From contig OX337238.1 of assembly GCA_946965045.2 (NCBI GenBank), positions 1,860,001 to 1,924,000 of the forward strand: a stretch of 64,000 nt of DNA. The letters are read 5' to 3'. The stretch comes from Epithemia pelagica (taxonomy: Eukaryota; Bacillariophyta; Bacillariophyceae; Surirellales; Surirellaceae). The position numbers were made by a program, and so were the translations under genes. The notes beneath the pieces were generated by a model. That model ran no database searches. It had not been told where the DNA came from and saw nothing but the letters and a program-made list of their open reading frames with translations. Each line of letters starts with the position of its first letter. The stretch's first letter is position 1. This document shows positions 57,126 to 64,000 of this stretch, in pieces.

Positions 57126-60100
57126 ATGGAACCAACTACACTGACCACACCAGAGTTCAACACCAATCAAAGTATATCTGATCAAGAAGTCTTTGATCAT
57201 ATTACTCAGGTGTTGTTCAACTTTTCCAAGGAAAGGGTCGATGTACTCGTGAAATGGATGCACCATCATGCTTTTGATGATATCCTTAGTATCATTGAAC
57301 ATATGGCAATTGACCCTGAGAAGAACATGGATAGTATGACAAAATACAAGTCAGGAAAACAAATGCACGACCTACATGTCAATACAAGCCAGCAGATCAA
57401 GTTACTTGCCCATTGGTTCCGACAAAGGAGTATCGACATTCAGGGTATACCTTCCAAGGCAACCTGGATGAATCTGACCAAGGCAGAATTTGATCTATGG
57501 AGGATAAACACTGACTTTCGCTCTGGAAGTCCTATCACTGACCCAGTATCAGCTATGAAATCTCCATCCCATTCGACGTCACCCAAATTGTTTAGTACTA
57601 CTTCTGCTGCATCACAGTCCCAACTGGACCTAACCGCATTCAAGAAGGGAACCAAGCGTGACGCTATGGCATATGAAACATTCAAGGATGAACGATACTA
57701 CGACACGTTCTGGAGGACTTTCAAGACCACAGCAAAAGCCCAAGGTTTATCTAATGTTCTTGACTTCCGATACAAGCCGCCGACGAATGATACGTATGCA
57801 ACAGAACTTTTCCAAGAGCAACAAATCTTCCTATACTCCGTCCTTGTGCGCATCATCCAGACTGATCAAGGAAGAGCTTATGTTCGCGAACATGAACATG
57901 ATGAAGACGCACGAGCAGTGTTACAGAAGCTTCACACATTGCATACGAAGTCAGACTTAGCAAAACGAGAGGTCCTACGATTAACCAATTACATCTCCAA
58001 CCTTCGCCTCGATGATACATGGCGTGGATCATCACGTCAATTCTTGCTTCATTTCCAAGACAAACTACGTTTACTCGATAACCTTGTTGATCTCTCTGAT
58101 CGCATACCTGATCACACCAGGATGACGTTTCTTATGCAAGCTGTCGAGAAGGTACCTGACCTTCGCAGAGTTAAAATCTTGGACAACGTCGTCAACACGA
58201 AGTCTGGAGCAAAGTCTTCATGTTATCAGTCGTACTTCTCCATTTTGATGGACGCAGCATATGACCATGATCAAGTCACGCAATCTTCTGCAACTGGTCG
58301 TCGTCGTAGTGTCAAGCAACACGAGCAACACGAAACACAACATGATGTTGAGGGATCCCTTCAGGAAGACAATGCATATCAGATAAACAATACCAACGTC
58401 CAAGATGACAACACGGCATCTCCAAAAGCCAGTCTTCCTCGTGACCTATGGTTTAAACTTCCTGAGGATGCTCGCAAGGTGATTGTTGAGTATAACAAGA
58501 ACGTGCAAGCTCCTACTCCAAGTCCAAGAAACGTACAGCAACACTCCCTTGACATTGATCCTGAATCTGATCCTGACCCTGGTCAAGATGTTTTCGACGA
58601 CCTGGACAACCTCACATATCCGCAGGATGATTCCGATCCAGCCACCCATCTCATCCATCAAGCAATGACGTCAACCGACCTCAATCATCCAGCTTCTGAT
58701 TTGTCTAATGTTCTATCCAATGCCGCATCCAAGACGAGTAAGAAAGTTAGTTTCAAACAGAAAGAGCACAAGCAGAAGATCCACATGGCTCAGTACATGT
58801 TCTCTCGAAAGTCAACCTATCCTGGGAATCAACTCATCGATCGCGGTGCCAATGGTGGTTTAGCCGGAGCTGATATGCGTATCCTTTCCAAGACAGGTCG
58901 TAACATCACGACTGTGGGAATCGACAACCATGAGCTTACTGGTCTCCCTATTGTCACTTGTGCTGCCAAATTTGAAACTAATGACGGGGCAATCGTCGGC
59001 ATCTTCAACGAATATGCATACTATGGAAAAGGACAGTCTATACATGCGCCTTGCCAATTAGAACATTATGGACTATCTGTGGATGAACGTTCTGTCAAGG
59101 TGGATGGGAAGCAACGCATCACTACTCTTGATGGACGTGCTTTACCTCTCTGTATCAAGGATGGTCTTGCCTATATTCAGTATTTGGGTGTTCCTTCTGA
59201 TGACGACATGGACAGATCTGCAAAAGTTGATGGCAAACAATGCATCACTTTACTTGGTGGACGTGCTATCCCTCTTCACAGCAAAAATGGATTATCATAC
59301 ATCCACTCCCTTGGTATCCCCAGTGATGATGACATGGACACATTACCCCAAATCATCTTCACGTCACCTGACATCTGGGATCCTGGTGTTTTAGATCATT
59401 TGCATCCTGCCTCATCACCTGACAGTGCTTCTAACTGGCAACAAGTCAACACTGATGGTAGTATGACGCATCACCCATATGACAATGACAATTATGGGGA
59501 GTACACTGATTGTTACGTCTGTAACCTCACTCACCTTTTGGATTTACCTTACGATCATGGACCTGATACACCTTCCTTCTCCTCACCCCTTATTGGAGAC
59601 TCTTGTTCCAAACTGTACCATCAAGATCACAACATGAGGACTGAGAAGCGCTATCCTACCGTTAAGAAGATGCCTTACGTCATCATAAACGTTTCTGGTC
59701 ATCTTCCTCTTCAGATCCTCAATGGTCGCCCTCCCGATTTTTCCCAACCCCTTTTCTTCCTTCTCTGCGACAAGGTCTTCTCCTGTACCGAATCTTATGC
59801 ACCCTATCTTTGTCCGGATGCCTCTTCAGGGGAGGAGTCACTTCCAAATAAACCCAATGACAAGCAAGCTGACACCGTTTTCATTTGTAGCAAAGGTGAA
59901 GATCCATCCGCACAAATGCCTACGATCAAGAACTGCGACAAAATTTTTGGACAAGCGTTTCCTTACAAACCAGCAGAGGGAAATGGGGAGCAACAACAAG
60001 CATGTATAATCCAACACGTCAATTTAGAACAAGACGCTTTCAAGCAAGAAGCATGTATCAAGAAGTACATTTTCTGCAAACACAATTCCAATATTGACAA

Positions 60101-61379
60101 GAAGGTGATCTCATGCAGTCAACTTGTGGAATACAATGGACAGGACAACCAGGAACAGGCAACTGAAGATGTTGTTTTCCAATTCAGAGATGTTGTCATA
60201 CATCAAGGACCTTCGAGCAGTAACAACAACCCTGACTACAAAGGAAGTCGCTGGAATGAACTTGTTGATTGGGAGACTGGGGAGATGATCTTTGAGCCTC
60301 CAACACCCACCATAACCATTGTTTATGGCAAGAAACATGACCTACTGAATGAACTTGGATGGAAGCATTTCAAGCATTTTGTCAAGATCAGTGAATGCCT
60401 CATTCAAGCTGCTAAACAGCAGTCAAGAATCAAGCAACTCAGTCTTTTTGTCAAGTACAAGTTTGGTTACCCACACGTTCCACAGACACACAAAGAAGCA
60501 ATTGTTTTAGACAAGCAACATGGCAAAAACAAGTGGCAAGACACTACGGATTTTGGACCCTCACAGATTCAATCACTCAAGACATTGAAGGATCATGATC
60601 AAGTTCAAGTCCATCTTGGGAAAATGTTAGATGCACAAGAAGAGTATCAGAACAAGATTCAAGTCTATCGTGTGAAACATGATGATAGATGCAAGGCACT
60701 TCTCGTCACGTGTGAACATTTTACCAAAGAACCAGTTGAGGCAATCTGTCCATGTGCTATTTCCTTTTGCAACTTCCATACTACCATCTACCTTGGGCCT
60801 CTCAATGATATGGATATATGGAGAGCATACATTGGAAATGCATGCAACCTGAAAGCTTTAGCTGGGGAGAAGACCTTGATAGTCGCAAGACAAGAACTCA
60901 AGGAATTATGTCACACCTTGGTTACCTACTACAAGACCTCAAATGGATTCGATTCTTCAGGAGAACGTCAACATGACTGTTTATTTGGTGTCTTTCTTGA
61001 TATGGATTTGTCACCAAGTAAAGCACTTCCCAATGTTTGGATGAAGAAAGCACCCGGGGAGAAGAGCTCTGAAGGTATCTGCAACAACTTTGCACTCAAG
61101 AATGATGGATTTATTATCAACTGCCTCAGACATTTTTATACACCAATCCAGAAGATGTTCTCGGCAAACATTGGAAATTCTCCACATGCTAGACGATGTT
61201 CAAGACCTTCTTCTTCTTCTGGAATGGAAACAATCACAAGAATGACAAAGGAAAATAACAATCCTCACTCGACGAATTGTGGGGAGTGGCAGAATTCTCA
61301 CCAACAACTAGGTTGTGGTGGAATCTACAACTCATCGACTGATGCTAGTATTTTATGGCATCCGATGACATTTTTGTAA
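57126..61379 (+). CDS. Gag-protease polyprotein with degenerate integrase/RT remnants
   Basis: 1417 residues, one frame. Residues ~1-420 are Gag (FKTTAKAQGLSNVLDFRY, RMTFLMQAVEKVPDLRRVKI). The protease site is LIDRGANGGLAGADMR at ~562, typical of diatom Copia elements. After it a 42-residue unit is repeated twice (KVDGKQRITTLDGRALPL / KVDGKQCITLLGGRAIPL). Then only decayed shadows follow: an integrase C-terminal shoulder (LQILNGRPPDFSQ), an EWETGE-like link (NELVDWETGEMIFEP), the RT N-terminal half (DKQHGKNKWQD, EPVEAICPCAISF, LNDMDIWRAYIGNA, SKALPNVWMKKAPG) with many altered motif residues. No D-D-E core and no YVDD box remain, and RNase H is gone. The stop codon lies in the 3' LTR. Confidence 0.85.
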   Translation: MEPTTLTTPEFNTNQSISDQEVFDHITQVLFNFSKERVDVLVKWMHHHAFDDILSIIEHMAIDPEKNMDSMTKYKSGKQMHDLHVNTSQQIKLLAHWFRQRSIDIQGIPSKATWMNLTKAEFDLWRINTDFRSGSPITDPVSAMKSPSHSTSPKLFSTTSAASQSQLDLTAFKKGTKRDAMAYETFKDERYYDTFWRTFKTTAKAQGLSNVLDFRYKPPTNDTYATELFQEQQIFLYSVLVRIIQTDQGRAYVREHEHDEDARAVLQKLHTLHTKSDLAKREVLRLTNYISNLRLDDTWRGSSRQFLLHFQDKLRLLDNLVDLSDRIPDHTRMTFLMQAVEKVPDLRRVKILDNVVNTKSGAKSSCYQSYFSILMDAAYDHDQVTQSSATGRRRSVKQHEQHETQHDVEGSLQEDNAYQINNTNVQDDNTASPKASLPRDLWFKLPEDARKVIVEYNKNVQAPTPSPRNVQQHSLDIDPESDPDPGQDVFDDLDNLTYPQDDSDPATHLIHQAMTSTDLNHPASDLSNVLSNAASKTSKKVSFKQKEHKQKIHMAQYMFSRKSTYPGNQLIDRGANGGLAGADMRILSKTGRNITTVGIDNHELTGLPIVTCAAKFETNDGAIVGIFNEYAYYGKGQSIHAPCQLEHYGLSVDERSVKVDGKQRITTLDGRALPLCIKDGLAYIQYLGVPSDDDMDRSAKVDGKQCITLLGGRAIPLHSKNGLSYIHSLGIPSDDDMDTLPQIIFTSPDIWDPGVLDHLHPASSPDSASNWQQVNTDGSMTHHPYDNDNYGEYTDCYVCNLTHLLDLPYDHGPDTPSFSSPLIGDSCSKLYHQDHNMRTEKRYPTVKKMPYVIINVSGHLPLQILNGRPPDFSQPLFFLLCDKVFSCTESYAPYLCPDASSGEESLPNKPNDKQADTVFICSKGEDPSAQMPTIKNCDKIFGQAFPYKPAEGNGEQQQACIIQHVNLEQDAFKQEACIKKYIFCKHNSNIDKKVISCSQLVEYNGQDNQEQATEDVVFQFRDVVIHQGPSSSNNNPDYKGSRWNELVDWETGEMIFEPPTPTITIVYGKKHDLLNELGWKHFKHFVKISECLIQAAKQQSRIKQLSLFVKYKFGYPHVPQTHKEAIVLDKQHGKNKWQDTTDFGPSQIQSLKTLKDHDQVQVHLGKMLDAQEEYQNKIQVYRVKHDDRCKALLVTCEHFTKEPVEAICPCAISFCNFHTTIYLGPLNDMDIWRAYIGNACNLKALAGEKTLIVARQELKELCHTLVTYYKTSNGFDSSGERQHDCLFGVFLDMDLSPSKALPNVWMKKAPGEKSSEGICNNFALKNDGFIINCLRHFYTPIQKMFSANIGNSPHARRCSRPSSSSGMETITRMTKENNNPHSTNCGEWQNSHQQLGCGGIYNSSTDASILWHPMTFL
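59091..59342 (+). repeat. 126-bp in-frame tandem duplication behind the protease
   Basis: 59091-59216 and 59217-59342 are diverged copies, each ending in GDDDMD-like GVPSDDDMD / GIPSDDDMD. Confidence 0.85.
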
Positions 61380-61995
61380 AAGTGAGAAAAGAATGACGGC
61401 ATGCTCGCAGACCTTTTAATTTCGGCCAAGGCATGCTCGCAATGCACGCGTTATGAGCGACCGATCGGATATTAATTATGGCCCAACACGTGCGCGCCCA
61501 TTATTCTCAAGCGCGCGCAATCAATATCCGAGTACGCACCTCCACGACTTAGCCCAACGGCCTAAGTAACCGAAGCACGAATCACGATCACGCGAGACCA
61601 TATCTCTATTCCCACAAATCAAAGAATGCAAACAGCAACGCGCCAAGGAAACTACCTATATCATGACAAAGCAAGAGCTGTTGGCATTGGTATATGATAT
61701 ACAAGTGCATATACTTCCAATACACAATATCCATGTCTACTCCAACCATACCAGTCCTGTCAGCGCCATGAATATATCAGTCATGCACCCTGACCAGACC
61801 TGCACACCCACACACACACCGTAGTCCTAAAGCTCACAATCATTAACATTACCATATCATCACGTCTTCAGTGTCCTGACTATCCCTACGATAGAACCCT
61901 TGGGTTTCCTTTGTTCTCTGACCCGTGGAGAACCTTGGTATCAGTTGGTAATCGATTGTGGCTCTTCTAGAGCGTGTATTGATGAATCTCTACTA
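61287..61995 (+). repeat. 3' LTR
   Basis: Same as the 5' LTR. Its first 93 bases code for the end of the polyprotein (stop TAA at 61377-61379), and its last three bases, CTA, read as the TAG stop of the gene on the other strand. Confidence 0.92.
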
Positions 61996-63675
61996 GTGTT
62001 CATCAGCAGACTCTTCTTCATTTTCTTCATTGCTGGTCGTTTCAGCTTCCATGTCTTCCTCTCCCTGCAGTCTCGTTCGCAGTTGGCCAATGAGATCTTC
62101 ATTGGCTGCCATGTGATCTTCAATCAGTTTTTGTTCTTCAGAGTCATTCGAACGAAGCATGCGCAATTTCAAATCAAACTGGTCCTTGAGTAGGTCTTTG
62201 ATATTACGGTTTAGGTCAGAGTATGCAAGTTTCTCGAACGATCTTGAAATTTTCTTGCGAACCCGACGGTCCTCTTTCTCTTCTCTCTCTTGTTTTACCC
62301 TCTGTCTCTCTGTCTTGTCGTTCTTGTTGTGACGTAGCTTCTGCGTTACCAAGAGTGGAACGGAGGAAGATGAGGGAACAGTGTCCGAGGAAACACTGAC
62401 TTCTGATGATAACTTAGAAAAAGTTTGATGGAGCATGTCATGCTCGTCAAAAAATGCCCACATGTGCAGATAATATGATTTATGGTTTCCCAAAAATGAC
62501 TTTCTGTTATCTCCATCGACATACTCTTCTTCTCCATCACCAGTCACATTCAACCACTTTTGAGACTTCGGATCAATATGGCCAAATGCCTCGTCAGTCT
62601 CTGCACGTTGGCCGCTGCCATTTCCACTCTTGTCCCAATTCATAACAATCCGCATGAGATTGCAACAAGAAAGTGTTCCTAATTTCTCTTTTATTTTGTC
62701 TCCCGTCACAACAGGCATGTTGTAAGGTTTCAGCACGTGGCGTACCTGAAAGTCGTCATGAAGGCTTGGATATGCCTTCGTTATCGGCCAGAACTCTTCA
62801 TCGTTAAACTTCTCCGCGCAAAGTTTGTAGAACGTCTTCGGGCGAATGTCGGAGCTACGTGCATCTGTTGAGGCATGGTCCTGCCATTCATGAATCTTCA
62901 TGTAGGAAGCGTAAACCTCATTTTCGACCATTGCATGAAACAGTCGCAAGTATGGCTCCATACCTACCCATGAATCTGCCGTAGGAGCAAGCACAGCAGA
63001 TGAAGCAGACTCCTCAATTGATTTTACAACAATGGACCGTACGTGCTGTTCTTCTTTTTCCAAGAATTGTCGACAAGCTTTATTCACTATGGGATGGTCA
63101 AGAAGCCATTCTTTACATTTGCCAATGGTCCATGATCGACAGCCTTTTTCTTTTTTGCCAGGATTTTCAAGAGCATGACGGCGGATTACCTCTTTTTTTA
63201 AGTCTTCGGCATTTGGCAACCTTGTAAGACGATCTTGAGCTCTCTTGTAGTCCTTATCTTCTTTTGGGTCACAGAATGAGCTATCTTCTTTCCCATGTAA
63301 TCCAATACACATTGCAAGGAGGGCTTTGCAATTTCCACCAGTGGATAGGAAATGTTGTTCGGAAGGAGAAGTCTCATTTTTGGCTAAATCCGGTGAAAGA
63401 TGATCTTGTGACGATGCCTGGATGGTGGTGGAACTACTGCTTGAATGGGATGAATCAACATTTCTTCGGGTTTGAGGAGCAACAGAAATTGGTGTGGCAA
63501 AGGGATTCGTATGCTGTTGGAGACGCCTCTTGTCCTGGAGAAGGTTGACTTTCTCCGTGTAAAATTGGTGCTCCGACTCTGTCGAGACAAATTTTGTGGT
63601 TGCTGGGTTCTCCTCTTCATCTATTTCTTCAGCAATCACATTGTCTTCATGGGAGGACTTTCCATGAAGACTCAT
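61993..63675 (-). CDS. Second protein of the Harbinger element, putative accessory DNA-binding factor
   Basis: 560 residues, convergent with the transposase. No family is certain. It has an acidic N-terminus, a Ser-rich part, a conserved-looking middle with KRAQDRLTRLPNAEDLKKEV, CRSWTIGKCKEWLLDHPI and FWPITKAYPSLHDDF, and a highly charged coiled-coil C-terminus (RQRVKQEREEKEDRRVRKK, then an acidic end EENEEESADEH). In Harbinger elements the second ORF is usually a Myb/SANT-type protein that brings the transposase to the TIRs; position and pairing fit, but I see no clear Myb tryptophan pattern. Its stop codon is now supplied by the last three bases of the inserted LTR. Confidence 0.75.
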   Translation of the reverse strand: MSLHGKSSHEDNVIAEEIDEEENPATTKFVSTESEHQFYTEKVNLLQDKRRLQQHTNPFATPISVAPQTRRNVDSSHSSSSSTTIQASSQDHLSPDLAKNETSPSEQHFLSTGGNCKALLAMCIGLHGKEDSSFCDPKEDKDYKRAQDRLTRLPNAEDLKKEVIRRHALENPGKKEKGCRSWTIGKCKEWLLDHPIVNKACRQFLEKEEQHVRSIVVKSIEESASSAVLAPTADSWVGMEPYLRLFHAMVENEVYASYMKIHEWQDHASTDARSSDIRPKTFYKLCAEKFNDEEFWPITKAYPSLHDDFQVRHVLKPYNMPVVTGDKIKEKLGTLSCCNLMRIVMNWDKSGNGSGQRAETDEAFGHIDPKSQKWLNVTGDGEEEYVDGDNRKSFLGNHKSYYLHMWAFFDEHDMLHQTFSKLSSEVSVSSDTVPSSSSVPLLVTQKLRHNKNDKTERQRVKQEREEKEDRRVRKKISRSFEKLAYSDLNRNIKDLLKDQFDLKLRMLRSNDSEEQKLIEDHMAANEDLIGQLRTRLQGEEDMEAETTSNEENEEESADEH

Positions 63676-63777
63676 TGTGGTTGATTCTTGATTCTCGTGT
63701 TGATTTTAACAAAGACAACAACAAGAAGAGATAGGGATGATGTTTGGAGTTTTGAGGAAACCTCGGACGAGGAGCAA

Positions 63778-63873
63778 CCTCGAATCTTGACCTCGATTTT
63801 TGGTCGGAGCGCACTTTGGCCCAAAAATTTTCAAAAGTGCGCCTCGGTCAAAAGTCGAGGTCAAGATTCGAGG
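63778..63873. repeat. Subterminal palindrome of the Harbinger element
   Basis: CCTCGAATCTTGACCTCGA (63778-63796) and its exact complement (63855-63873) enclose a second imperfect pair (GGAGCGCACTTT / AAAGTGCGCC). The arms share AAGATTCGAG with the TIR. Confidence 0.8.
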
Positions 63874-63905
63874 GTACACATAACCTATTCATAACCAATT
63901 AGACC

Positions 63906-63961
63906 AACCTCGAAACTCGAATCTTGATTTTTGCCTCGAATTTTTTTTACCACCCCGATGC
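63906..63961 (-). repeat. Right terminal inverted repeat of the Harbinger element
   Basis: Complement reads GCATCGGGGTGGTAAAAAAA and pairs with 54223-54278. Only 39 bp of flank remain in the window after it. Confidence 0.85.
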
Positions 63962-64000
63962 GCCTTAGGGGGTATGTTATCGGGCGCGCGGAGCATGGGC

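Larger units (their letters stand above)
55841..61995 (+). mobile_element. Copia-type LTR retrotransposon, non-autonomous, nested in the Harbinger element
   Basis: Two 709-bp direct repeats (55841-56549 and 61287-61995), which look identical by eye, flank one 1417-codon ORF. A purine tract GTGGGGAG sits right before the 3' LTR. GTGTT at 55836-55840 recurs at 61996-62000 as a 5-bp target duplication. LTRs start TG and end TA. Integrase core and polymerase box are missing, so a partner element must supply them. Confidence 0.93.
54223..63961. mobile_element. PIF/Harbinger DNA transposon with a nested LTR retrotransposon
   Basis: Both ends start GCATCGGGGTGGTAAAAAAA and match inwards for about 56 bp. 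Inside are a DDE_4-type transposase on the + strand and a second protein on the - strand, convergent, as in Harbinger elements that need two proteins. The 6.2-kb retrotransposon (55841-61995) interrupts it; without that the element is about 3.6 kb. Both ORFs are open, so it may still be capable of movement. A 3-bp target duplication as usual for the superfamily is not evident next to the ends. Confidence 0.85.

Overview
The window looks like nuclear DNA of a pennate diatom (a raphid species such as Seminavis or Pseudo-nitzschia would fit; the species is inferred, not shown). Three things point there: diatom-style Copia (CoDi-like) retrotransposons, compact eukaryotic housekeeping genes with no introns or with short introns of about 70-86 bp (GTAAGT/GTGAG donors), and a membrane-anchored, propeller-like family with acidic or Q/G-rich cytosolic tails. 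No tRNA, rRNA or CRISPR array was recognised.

Layout. 1-4386 is the 3' part of a Copia element whose pol is cut by one in-frame TAG. 5019-24758 is a normal gene field: a papain-fold cysteine peptidase, a secreted 2OG-oxygenase-like protein, a lipid enzyme with Mpo1-like and PEMT-like ends, ESCRT-III CHMP7, a DnaJ-X cochaperone, a Golgi-type sulfotransferase-like gene, and two divergent paralogues of a single-pass propeller-like protein on either side of a 1.4-kb TIR element. 24759-31277 is gene-poor and carries three MITE-like inverted-repeat elements and a tandem array. 31278-49310 is again dense: ESS2/DGCR14, a giant chorein-domain lipid-transfer protein, a five-exon DBP2/DDX5-type RNA helicase, a SUN-domain protein, an unrecognised 409-residue protein, and a PH-DUF1336 (EDR2-like) protein. 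49311-54222 holds decayed coding remnants.

54223-63961 is a complete PIF/Harbinger transposon: matched ~56-bp TIRs, a DD35E transposase on the + strand and a convergent 560-residue second protein on the - strand. A 6.2-kb Copia-type LTR retrotransposon sits inside it, with two 710-bp direct repeats that look identical by eye and a 5-bp target duplication. Its insertion falls at the stop codon of the second Harbinger protein, and the last three bases of the LTR restore that stop.

The nested retrotransposon is the most unusual object here. It has one uninterrupted 1417-codon ORF with a good Gag and protease. The integrase catalytic core is gone, only a decayed integrase shoulder and RT N-terminal half remain, and no YVDD box is left. 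With identical LTRs, this looks like a recently mobilised, trans-dependent element whose decayed pol is still kept open. Among the resident genes, membrane-lipid and membrane-remodelling functions recur (Mpo1/PEMT-like, CHMP7, chorein protein, EDR2-like), but nothing shows that they form one pathway.
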